Shown: positions 22,970 to 33,334 of the stretch, piece after piece | How the letters are laid out: the number at the start of each line of letters is the position of its first letter | Position numbering within the stretch: the first letter of the stretch is position 1 | Source: Beroe forskalii | Taxonomy: Eukaryota > Ctenophora > Nuda > Beroida > Beroidae | DNA: 64,000 nucleotides | Direction of reading: 5' to 3' | NCBI GenBank assembly: GCA_011033025.1 | Contig: WFMF01000068.1 | Coordinates: 1 to 64,000 of the forward strand | Position numbers and translations under genes: made by a program | Notes under the pieces: model-generated | Told to the model about the DNA's origin: nothing | Database searches by the model: none | Seen by the model: the letters and a program-made list of their open reading frames with translations, nothing else

Positions 22970-24255
22970 ACCGTGACATAGCGGTTTTTGTGTCATGGTT
23001 ACCATGCTTTCAACGTCATGGTAACCATGCGGTCACAGTTTCATAGTTTCCAATATAATACCCCTCCCAAGCTTGTTTTAGTGACCGTGTAAGTTTGGTT
23101 ATACGGTCTCCACTGAATTACAGTGCGAAATAGGTAAAAATGAAATTTTATTTTATAAAGCTGTAACCGTATACCTTCGATAATGAACTCGGCACGCCTC
23201 GTCCATTATCCAACTAACACAGTCTCGGCTGTCGCCTCGACCATGTAAGTTGCGGTATACGGTCACCGCTTACTATACGGTCATTATGACTTTTCATGGT
23301 AACTATACGGTCACTGTGTCATGTTCACCATACGGTCACTGTGTCATGGTTACGATGCGGTCACTGTGTCATGATAACCATGCGGTCACTGTGTCATGGT
23401 TGCCATGCAATCACTGTGTCCTTGTTACCATGCAGTCACTTTGCCATGGTTACCATGCGGTCACTGTGTCTAAGTAACCATGCGGTCACTGTGTCATAGT
23501 TACCATGCGGTCACTGTGTCATGGTTACCATGCGGTCACTGTGTCATAGTTACCATGCGGTTACTGTATCATAGTTACCATGCGGTTACTGTGCCATGGT
23601 TACTGTGCCATGGTTACCATGCGGTCACTGTGTCATGGTAGCCATACAGTCACTACGTCATGGTGACCAATTACCATACAATTACTGGGTCATGGTTACC
23701 ATGTAATCACTGTGTCATGGTTACCATGCGGTCACTGTGTCATGGTTACCATGCGGTCACTGTGTCATGGTAACCATACGGTCACTGTGTAATAGTTACC
23801 TTACGGTCACTGTGTCATGGTTACCATGCGGTCACTGTGTCATGGTTACCATGCGGTCACTGTGTCATGGTTACCATGCGGTCAATGACCATAGTTACCA
23901 TGTGGACACTATGTCACATGGTTATCAATACCATGCAGTCATGGTGTCATGGTTACCATTCGTCACTGTGTCATGGTTAGTGTTACCTTACGGTCACTGT
24001 GTCATGGTAACCATGCGGTCACTGTGTCACGGTAACCATGCGGTCACTGTGTCATGGTAGCCATACGGTCAATGACCATAGTTACCATGTGGACACTATG
24101 TCACATGGTTATCAATACCATGCAGTCATGGTGTCATGGTTACCATGCGTCACTGTGTCATGGTAATCATACGGCCTGGGGACTGTGTTATGGTTACCAT
24201 GCAGTCACTATTTCAATGACCATTGTTGCCATGCGGCGACTGTTTCATGGTAACG
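22970..24255. repeat. 25-bp palindromic minisatellite (GTCATGGTTACCATGCGG)
   Basis: About 1.25 kb of tandem 25-bp units, consensus TCATGGTTACCATGCGGTCA plus CTGTG. Each unit holds the near-palindrome ATGGTTACCAT and can fold back on itself. The array is degenerate at both ends and most regular around 23500-24050. A block beginning GTCAATGACCATAGTTACC occurs at about 23880 and again 188 bp later, showing a higher-order duplication. The open frames across it are repeat artefacts. Confidence 0.93.
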
Positions 24256-24431
24256 TCCACGAATCGATCAAAATTTCCATGAACTGCGGACGTTCGCATT
24301 TGGCCAGACACCCCTCTACCCTCATTGCGGACGTCCTTTATGGTTGTGTCTTTTCTATCATAGTCATTAGTCATCTGTCATACTTTTCAGTTCACGGGTC
24401 GTTGAACCTCAGTCTTTGCATCTATATTATC

Positions 24432-24551
24432 GGGGTCTCGACCTTTTGAGGCGCGGCGCGTGTTTCAGTTTGCAAAGAACCGAAAGTAAATTTGCGCGCT
24501 TTGACGCGCAGCAAAAATTACCCGCCGCACCTCAAAAGGTCGAGACACCTG
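24432..24551. mobile_element. MITE family GTGTCTCGACC, copy 4 (short foldback)
   Basis: About 120 bp with the best-preserved long arms: GTCTCGACCTTTTGAGG at the left and CCTCAAAAGGTCGAGAC at the right. The interior is TTTGCGCGCTTTGACGCGC. It would form a strong hairpin. Confidence 0.8.
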
Positions 24552-26035
24552 GGAGTTTCTAATAATTCTCATTTCCTTGCGCATCGTTATTCAGCACGCA
24601 TTTGATAAGATCATAATATTAATAATATTGCACGTTGCAATTCTATTGATATGAATATGACATGAGTATGGGCGAACTGGATAACGCCGCGCGAGGAATC
24701 ATTATCAAATTCAATGCACTGCTTCGGTTGATTTTCCATTTTCAGTAAAACTAAACAGTCCGTTTTCGTTAACCGATTACAGCTTGCCGATTTGTCCATT
24801 TAAAGTCAGCCATATTGCGAAAACCGTGCAATGCATATGAAGTGACCGACTTGAATAACTAATCGATTTCAGTTTCATCCAAATGGAATTTATGGAAGTT
24901 TCGCGACAGTATCCCGATCCGAATGAAGAATGGGTTGTACTTCAACTTAACTTACATTTACTCAGGTGTCTTGAAATTGTGATCTGACTATCCGAATCTA
25001 ATCCGAATGACAGAAGCGCCATTTGTACGTACTCGTAAGTATACCGCATAATACTCCACATAAATCCACGTATCCAGTGCTCGACCTATGGTTCTCATTC
25101 CTTTATGGTGCGTGTAAGCGCGAGAAGTGCGCAGGTGACAGAAATGTAAGTGTTTCAGTTTAGCAAGGACTTTCAGAGCAGAATGGTGCTCATTTCTCGA
25201 TGTTGCAACAGTGCGACACCTCTCTGACCACCAACCATTCCACTTTCAGCCGTAATAATAACGTCACTATCATTCGCCTATTATTTGCCAGTGAGACCCA
25301 CAAAGTTACCAGAATTAGCGCAATTCCGATGTGGAATAAAGCACAGCAGTGTGCGTTACATCTTCCACATGTAATACTGAGGTCTGAGATAGTGTGTATA
25401 TTTCAATATTATTTGAAACATTTGCTAAAGTGTAACAGCTCAACAGTAGCCAAGTAACAGTAGCCTGGCCATTATCATAGTACAGAAGTGATTCAAAAAG
25501 AAGTCTTTGTCTTCTGAATATCAAGGGGCTGTTCTGAATAGATCTTAAAACCTTCCTGGAAATTAATTCTAGTCTTGATACTGTACACATTAATTAACTG
25601 ATTCTTACTGCTTTGTACTTTTAACTTCAAGTCGTAGGTTCCTATGTGTAACATCATGAGTCATGTAAATTTTAAAAATGGTCAGTACATTGGGTCAAAA
25701 TGGTTAGCACAACGCCTTAGGCTCGTTTATAGACGTATAGAGTTACAAATTTTAAGTTAAACATTGACAGACACAATAACTTATTGGTATACGACATATT
25801 AGGCTTGAGGTACTTGGCATCTGGCATACTTCAACTTGAATGATGGTTTCTCAAATTTTTCCTTCGTCATCGACCATCGTGTACGCTTAAGATCTCCTTT
25901 GTAAAGTCATAATTCAAATTTGAGGGGTGCGGTGAAAAAGAATCCGTTGTTGAGCCAATTCTCGGATGATAAGGGTGAGTTGAGGTAAGTTTCGAATTAT
26001 TTATGTATGTTTGTATGTTTTTATGTTTGTATAAT
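24552..26035. other. Intergenic, no gene recognised
   Basis: AT-rich with short open frames only. No splice-flanked coding blocks or RNA genes recognised. Confidence 0.4.
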
Positions 26036-26059
26036 GTATGTATGTACGTATAATGTATG

Positions 26060-26200
26060 TTTGTGTGTATGTATGTATGTATGTATGTATGTATGTATGT
26101 ATGTATGTATGTATGTATGTATGTATGTATGTATGTATGTATGTATGTATGCATGTATGCATGTGTTTATGTTTGTATGTATGTGTGTATGTATGACGTA
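26060..26200. repeat. (ATGT)n microsatellite
   Basis: About 24 near-perfect ATGT tetranucleotides, degenerating outward into ATGTTTGT and ATGTGTGT variants. The open frames here on both strands are artefacts. Confidence 0.97.
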
Positions 26201-27236
26201 TAAATGTATGTATTGTATACGTCATACAGACGTCATATGTATGTAATATCTATGTTTATTGTTTAGTGTGTTAAAAACACATGTGTTCACTGTTCATTCA
26301 TTTATGACGTGGACATACGTCATGATTGTATACACAGTACATAGTACGTAACATACATCTTTGCTTTCTTTTTTATTTCAATGTCCTTTCATCCTTTCCT
26401 TTCCTTCCGAACCATCATAATTGGGGTGAGTGTCTCTGTTTCAATTGCCCAGTCCAAATCCACTTTTTGATTCCTTTTTGTTTCTGTTCCATTTTTATCT
26501 GTTCTAATTGACTTTTTCTCTGTCCTATTTTTCCCAAGTGTCCCAGGTCCCTGTCCCGTCCAATATCTAAAGTGGGAGAGTGGACTTCAACAGCTCGAAG
26601 AACTATAAAGAACTCAGCTGCTGACTGCTGAGTCTAGTACGCTCTAAATAGTTATTAAGAACCCCGCTATGATAAAAACTGCGGTTTTTCATCTACTGAT
26701 ATTGATAATGATGCCTGGGCTGAAGAACAGAACAGTGACAAGCGTGGTTTATGGTGGCTTTGCAAGTCTTCTAGAAGACTCCACAGACTTTTTAACGCTG
26801 GAGACCGGAGGAGACCCCAATTCCCATAATGCCGATTTCTGAACTTGGTCAACCTTTTGTTGATCCCAATTGATGCCTTTTATCTCAGGGAGGTTTAAAA
26901 GAGATATGAGATAATGGAATTTGAAATTGAAATGATTAAATTGTATAAATTGCCTTATCATTTATTATTCTGCCAATTCGAGTACTCATTCTTTGATCTT
27001 CTTAATCTTCTGAACTTAGAATTCGTAAAAGTTTATAAATCTGTCAATCGGTATTTTTCGAGGAACGCTGAAATCTTGAACAAATTACAATCATGGCATC
27101 TCTTTTCTGATAAATTTTAATCAAGCCATTCAACAATTTAATGTTCAATAATTGATATCCCTATCGAAAATTAATTGATTTTGAAATCCTCCATAAAATC
27201 TAACCCTATATTCCTGACCCTGTTCCTTCTCTAGCA
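26201..27236. other. Region upstream of SSU72
   Basis: No coding block recognised. It probably contains the SSU72 promoter and possibly a non-coding first exon, since TTCTCTAG just before the SSU72 start could be an acceptor. Confidence 0.4.
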
Positions 27237-29445
27237 ATGATCATGTCACCTAGCTTTACCTCATCCAACAAACGATCCTACTCGGAGGCTCATCCCCAGG
27301 AATCATCCCACCCCTCCATCCCTTCCTCATCCCCCCAACAGAACGGAGGAGGGGATCGGAGCAGTGCTAAGCGGGTGTGCAAGCTGACACCCCCTCCCCC
27401 CACTCAGTCCCCCTCGTCGAGTGGAGGAAGTTCCAATAACAGGCTGTCTAGATCCCCTCCTGCTCCCAGAGTGTCTCCTCAGACTAACGGGCACTCGCCC
27501 ACTCTTATCAGCACAGGTGGGTTTGTGACTCTAATACAGAATCAGGGTTTTGTTTCATTTTGTATTGCTTTTCCCACTTTCACTTTATAAACAAGTAAAC
27601 ATAAGTTTTTTATTGCTCCGGGTTGAGAAGTGAGTACGATTCATTTTAAGGGAATATTGAGGCATTCAATGAGGTGGGTTTGAATATCGTTCAGCATATT
27701 TTAAGTTAATTCTTTCAAGAAGAAGTCTTTTCAGCTCTTCGTACGATCATTATAATCCTTTACCAGTCCTTTCAATCTTCTTGATTTTGAAAATATCCAA
27801 TGCCACAGACAGGTCCGCTACGTATGTGTCTCCTTTAACGATAGCAGTGGTGTGTTCCAGTAACCAGAACAGGAGTATGGAGGCTCACAATCTCCTCAAG
27901 AAGGTTAAATGATACGTTAAATAATCTACTGAAGTACTTTAAATGATACGTGTTATCCTTAGATTTTACAGGTACCCTATGAAGTATCAAACTCAAAGTA
28001 TCCCGTATGTGATTCTGCCTTACGTTTTGGGAATATTGAATTTGGATAATGTTCCTACATTCTAAAACTGCATGATTTTAAACGTATTGCTGTACGTGAA
28101 TCTATCAAATGAATACTTCAGCAACTTGATAATCGAATCATCACTGCTTCTAGAACGAAGGGTTCACTTCCGGGGAAAGAATGTCAAATCTTTCCAAAAA
28201 AGAATTCTGACATTCTTTGAATTCTCCAGTCCCTTCCAAATCATATTATTCACCGGTAGATCACCCTGCTCTAGAACTTTTCTCTCCCTCAAGAAGCGAG
28301 GGTACAACGTTAAGTCCTTCGGAACGGGAAACAAGGTGAAGCTTCCGGGTCCTACAATCGACACGCCCAACATCTACAGCTTTGATACCAGTTACGCGGA
28401 ACAATTCAGGGATCTGAAGGTAGATATTTGACGATGCATAATATGCAGTATGCACGAATTCTCACGAACCGTGTCAAATTTTATCAATATTACCAAAATA
28501 ATGATTTCTGGATTGGTTTATTATTGTTCATGATCAGTGATCAGTTATGATCGACCGAGCGCAGGATTTGAGGTTTCAATGAAAGGCTTATAAAGCCAAC
28601 GCTGAGTTCTCGGTAGAACTTTATTCCTCGGTAAATGCCGAAGACTCATTCTATCATTGGTAACTATTCCCACACTTTTTCCAGCGAAAAGACCCCTCCT
28701 TCTACACTCAAAACGGTCTGCTGAACATGCTGGACAGGAATAAGCGGATCAAGGAGAAACCAGAGAAGTTCCAAGAGAACAAGGACGAGTTTGACCTGAT
28801 CGTAACCTGCCAGGAGAGGGTCTTTGACCAAGTTCTAGAGGGTGAGTTGTACTTCTAATAATAAGATTAAAAGCTGTGAAATGAAAAGGACAATTGTGAC
28901 AGGTGGTCTGAACTTGTTACCTACAGATCACCCAACAGATGAATCTTTTGATTGTGAGCCTAAAACCAGCAGATTCATCAATACAAACTTACAATGCCGA
29001 ATGCTTCAGACAATGCTTTGAATTTACAATCCATAACTTAACTCCTTGAACCCCCTAGATTTGACTGAGAGGGGTGGTAACATGAGTAAGATGACCCATG
29101 TTATCAATGTTGAGATCAAGGATAACCACGATGATGCTACTCTGGGGGCATTCCTTATTCACGAACTCGTCAAAGAGATTTGTTTTGATAATTTTTCAAG
29201 GGCGCTGCAAGTTCAATTTGTATCGTGACTTCACTCTTCAGGGGTGCTACTTGCATTTCCTCTATTTTGCGCAATTTTCGTTGACTTGCTGGATTTAAAA
29301 ATGTTTTGAGTATCTTACCATCTCCTCACACTCCGCACTTCAGATTTGCGCATCGAGTGACCATGAAGCGGAGATGGAATCCATCATAGCAGCCCTGGAG
29401 AAGAAGAAAAACAAGCGATTCCTCTACTCTCCTGCCTTCTACTGA
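27237..29445 (+). CDS. SSU72: SSU72 RNA polymerase II CTD phosphatase, 6 exons, 288 aa
   Basis: A cysteine-based phosphatase of the cleavage/polyadenylation machinery that removes Ser5 (and Ser7) phosphate from the RNA polymerase II CTD in the nucleus. Exons: 27237-27516, 27809-27903, 28297-28419, 28685-28841, 29059-29168, 29344-29445; phases agree throughout. The catalytic loop CSSNQNRS (CX5RS) is C109-S116. Other family blocks follow: KSFGTGNKVKLPGP, NGLLNMLDRNKRIK, EERVFDQV-type sequence (QERVFDQV) and IKDNHDDATLGAFLI, where the Asp of DNH is the family's acid region. The core matches the usual 190-200 aa, but an N-terminal extension of about 100 residues, rich in Ser, Pro and SP pairs, is encoded by exon 1. 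The donor after 29168 is GTCAAA, weak, but it gives the exact family spacing. The true start could instead lie near the core if exon 1 is UTR, although it is open and in phase. Confidence 0.93.
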
Positions 29446-29856
29446 ACGAGGGATCTCAAGACTCGTCATATTCTGACACCTTGTCCATCAGAATGTTATG
29501 AATCGTCAAATTGAAGCCCTGTCTATCAGATGATCACAGATCACAGAGCCGTCAGATGATGACAGATCAGAGCAACGTGATAAGGACGATGTTTGGCTAG
29601 GGTTGGTTTTGGTAACCCATGAGAGTTGATCGGTTGAAACTAAGACTATAAATTATTATCATGGTTTTTAATCATGGTGACTTGATGGCGCGTCCGGAAA
29701 TTATTGAGATACTCTGGTTTAACTGATCCATGTCTTGATTTTAGATCTAAATGGAAAGCGCATTTATTATGATTCGTGCCATTTTTCAATAGATCGAGAG
29801 AAAACTAAATCATCAATTAACTTTGGTTACATATTTACTAAATGATATTAAAGGGC

Positions 29857-29862
29857 AATAAA
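29857..29862 (+). terminator. Poly(A) signal AATAAA for SSU72
   Basis: AATAAA 0.41 kb after the SSU72 stop codon and just before the hAT-like insertion at 29941. Confidence 0.5.
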
Positions 29863-29940
29863 TGTTGATAAGTGAGTTAATTTGATAGAAACGAATTAAC
29901 TATTAACTGTCTTTCTAATTGTGAAGTGAATAATTTTTGG

Positions 29941-31385
29941 TAGGGTTTGCAACCGATATTATCGGCGATAAATTATCGCCGATAAAACGTGAAAATTAAT
30001 TATCGGTTATCGGCGATAAAATCTGACCGATAATACCGATAATTTAATAAGCAAAATTTACCATCTTTTGAAGTTTTCTGACATGGTCACTTAACCCTTA
30101 CATCACATTATACCCCGACTTCACGTTTTCCTGGTTCAACTTCACTATGGCAACACTTAATCCTGACACCACTCAACTCTGACACCACTTTACCCAGAAC
30201 CCACTAAGCCCTGACGGCCGTTTTCCCTGACACCACTTGGCACTTATCTCTGATACTGCTTTACTCTGACACTGCTTTACCCTGACACAACTTCACCCTG
30301 AAGTCACTTTATTATGGTTGAGGTTTCACTTAACCATGACACCACTATATCCTAACACCACTTAACCATGACAGCTGTTTACCCGACCATTACTTCACCC
30401 CGCCACCAGTTTTTCCCGGACACCAGTTTTCTCGTACAATTCTTTGTCTTGACACCAGTACACGCTGACACCACTTTACCATGACACCATTTTACTCTCA
30501 CACGATTTGACACTGAGACCACTTTACAGTTACTCTGACAACTATTAACACTGATTTAACTTTGGCAGACCACTTTACCAATACCCTGAAACCAAAAACA
30601 TGACCCTGACTCCACTTGACCCCTGAAAACACCAAACTTGACACAAATCCTTGACAACACTTAACTCTGACACCACTTCGCCCTAATACAACTTAATACT
30701 GGCACTATTTCGCCCTGAAACTCCGTCATTTTGACACGATTTGACTCTGGCACCACTCCAAATCTGGCACCTCTTCACAATGACGCTAGTCTACCTAACA
30801 TTACTTTATCCTGAACACAATTTTACCCTAGAAATTGAACCATTTCGCCCTGACACCACTTTTTACCCTAACTTCTCTAAACGCAGGCATCACCGAACCC
30901 TGTCACATTTTACCCTGACAGCTCTTTACTTTGACACCACTTTAATACCTTTAAGTACCTTGACACCACATTACACCGACACCATTTAACACTGAAATCA
31001 CAAAATCCTAGGATCACCTAACCTTGACACAATTTTGCCTTGAAACCACTTCACTTTGACACCACTTTAAAACCCTGACAACGCATTACTTTGACACCAC
31101 TTTTATTTACACCGAAACCGTTTTGCCCTGAGAACATTTCATTGGGTAAAGTGGTGTTAGGGTAATTATAATACCGACACATAACTAGACGTACACCTCA
31201 TTACATTTAAGATTATTACTGATCAAATCAACCAATAATGTGTCATTGATGAAGGCCAATTCTTAACTTCACATCGAAAAAGGAGGTTGAAATTTTATCG
31301 GCGATAATTATCGGTATCGGCGATAATTATGAAAAATTATCGGTTATCGCCGATAAAATATTTTGGACCGATAATGCAAACCCTA
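29941..31385. mobile_element. hAT-like non-autonomous element with 8-bp target duplication
   Basis: A 1.45-kb element with ends TAGGGTTTGCA and TGCAAACCCTA, flanked by the perfect 8-bp duplication ATTTTTGG at 29933-29940 and 31386-31393. Both subterminal regions carry several copies of TTATCGGCGATAA-type palindromes. The interior (about 30090-31160) is not a transposase but a degenerate minisatellite of TGACACCACTTTACCC units. The 8-bp duplication and subterminal repeats point to the hAT superfamily. Confidence 0.88.
30090..31160 (-). repeat. Degenerate TGACACCACTTTACCC minisatellite inside the hAT-like element
   Basis: Irregular tandem copies of a 16-17-bp word. Its reverse complement GGTAAAGTGGTGTCA is identical to part of the FAR intron 13 repeat unit (exact 15-base matches at 30180-30194 and 30466-30480). 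The array is much more diverged than the one in FAR. Confidence 0.85.
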
Positions 31386-31619
31386 ATTTTTGGTTGTAAT
31401 TCTCTTTTTATCTGTTACTCTACATGATAGTTTAACTATTACTCCATATTGATTGATCATTGCTAATTATTAACTTTGTGACAAAATAAAGTTAGAAACT
31501 ATATGAATGAATTAATAATCCCTTATCTTATTGAAAAACATGAATTGTATAAGAGTACTAGTAGGGCAGGTTTGGGGTAACAGACATCAAAAGGCCATTG
31601 TTAGTTTGGAGTGCTCCTG

Positions 31620-32127
31620 GACCCTGGTGTCGATGTAACTGAAAGTGGTGTCAGAGTGGTAGTGGTTTCAGAGTGGTAGTGGTGTCAGAGTGGTAGTGGT
31701 GTCAGTGGTAGTGGTGTCAGAGTGGTTGTGGTGTCAGAGTGTTAGTGGTGTCAGAGTGGTAGTGGTGTCAGAGTGGTAGTGGTGTCAGAGTGTTAGTGGT
31801 GTCAGAGTGGTAGTGGTGTCAGAGTGGTTGTGGTGTCAGAGTGGTTGTGGTGTCAGAGTGGTAGTGGTGTCAGAGTGGTAGTGGTGTCAGAGTGGTAGTG
31901 GTGTCGGAGTGGTAGTGATGTCAGAGTGGTAGTGGTGTCAGAGTGGTAGTGGTGTCAGAGTGGTTGTGGTGTCAGAGTGTTAGTGGTGTCAGAGTGTTAG
32001 TGGTGTCAGAGTGTTAGTGGTGTCAGAGTGTTAGTGGTGTCAGAGTGGTAGTGGTGTCAGAGTGGTTGTGGTGTCAGAGTGGTAGTGGTGTCAGAGTGGT
32101 AGTGGTGTCAGAGTGGTAGTGGTCTGG
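31620..32127 (+). repeat. 17-bp minisatellite (AGTGGTGTCAGAGTGGT)
   Basis: About 29 copies of a 17-bp unit with few substitutions, starting about 230 bp after the hAT-like element. It shares the core GTGGTGTCA with other minisatellites here. Scattered further words (AAGTGGTGTC) continue to about 32360. Confidence 0.93.
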
Positions 32128-32568
32128 TCTCTAAGTACTAATACTAGTAGACTGGTGTGGTGGTGCCAGCGTGAAGTGGGTATGCCTATGGTGTCAACGT
32201 CAGTGTTCCTCAAATAAAAAAAGTGGTGTCTAACTGACTACTGTCAAAGTAGACTGATGCAGCGCATCCGCTGCCTGGTAAGTGCGTAACTGAATGTGAA
32301 TTTTGAAAAGTGGTGTCACAGTCAAGGGTACGGTCTGATGTCAGGGTATGACTAACTGTGAACTGGTGTCAGTGTCACGTGAAGTAGTTAAGAAAAAAAC
32401 TAATCATTTCTTCAATTTCAGACTAAATGCCAGTTGCTTTTGGTTGCGTTTAATTTAGCGTTGAACTAGATCAATAATACTACCAATACTACTATTTAAT
32501 TGTAACAGTCATGAGTTGTTTTTTTTAATTTTACAAAATACATCACCTATCTTTATTTTAGCACAGCC

Positions 32569-32700
32569 ATGAATCGTCCAAGTACGGAAGTACGCTGGAA
32601 GTGGAAGAGTGTTGACAACGGATTATTCCACTGCTCTGAGAGTTATCAGAGTAAACTGCAAGACCAGAACCAAGGCCAGAATATGGATTCTGTGCTTTGA
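32569..32700 (+). CDS. Candidate small or terminal exon, 43 codons, unrecognised
   Basis: An acceptor-like TTTATTTTAG ends at 32561 and is followed by a frame from ATG 32569 to TGA 32700. The codon use is less AT-rich than the surroundings (RPSTEVRWKWKSVDNG, then Gln/Ser-rich). No domain is recognised and no partner exon was found, so this could be a terminal exon of an unseen transcript or a chance frame. Confidence 0.25.
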   Translation: MNRPSTEVRWKWKSVDNGLFHCSESYQSKLQDQNQGQNMDSVL

Positions 32701-33334
32701 GTTTGATGCGGAACCTTAAGGTTAGATGTTAGATACAGATATAGATGAAAAATTGTCGCCCTGTTCTTGTAGATATATTGATGTCATGGCCACAATGACA
32801 TCATATAAATAATGGCGAAAATGTCATGATTCATGAATTTGACATCATGGTTAATTAAGTTCCGGAATCGTTCACTTATACGTAATCGTCAATAATTAGT
32901 TAGGGGAGGAGGAGGTTATCAAGTGATTAAGGAGGGGAGAGGGCGGTTTCCATTCTGCCAAAGATTGAATATCTCGTAATCTTCTGAGCAGCCCATTCAC
33001 TGATATTATAAGTTGTCAGTGACGTCAAATATCGTCATCAAGTTTATTTTTAGCCATCTCGAATTGCATGCTGTCACGAGCCGTTATCAACAGGCTCCAT
33101 CATTTCCTGAAACATTCCCAATCATATGGGAATATTTTCTGATGAAGGGGAGGAATTTATGGTGATAAAAAGGGTATTAGGTAGCAAATTTAATTAGCAT
33201 AAAGCCTTAGGATCGCCTAAAAACCCACTCTTGTTCTTGAGAAGGTTTGTGTTGCGATTTGAGTGAAACAGTATCCCTTCGAGTTTTTTTCTTAGTTTTT
33301 AAATTATATTTGTGATACAACAAGTGCAGAAAAC
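32701..33334. other. Region upstream of the VWA7-like gene
   Basis: AT-rich sequence with several TGACATCA/TGACGTCA-like words (for example GTGACGTCAA near 33020) and no coding block. It probably contains the promoter of the VWA7-like gene. Confidence 0.35.

Noticed and set aside
23250..24449. Cys/His-rich proteins across the 25-bp minisatellite
   Set aside because: All frames derive from the repeat and none continues outside it.
26001..26246. Long open frames on both strands (YIHT and MYVC repeats)
   Set aside because: They are translations of an ATGT microsatellite.
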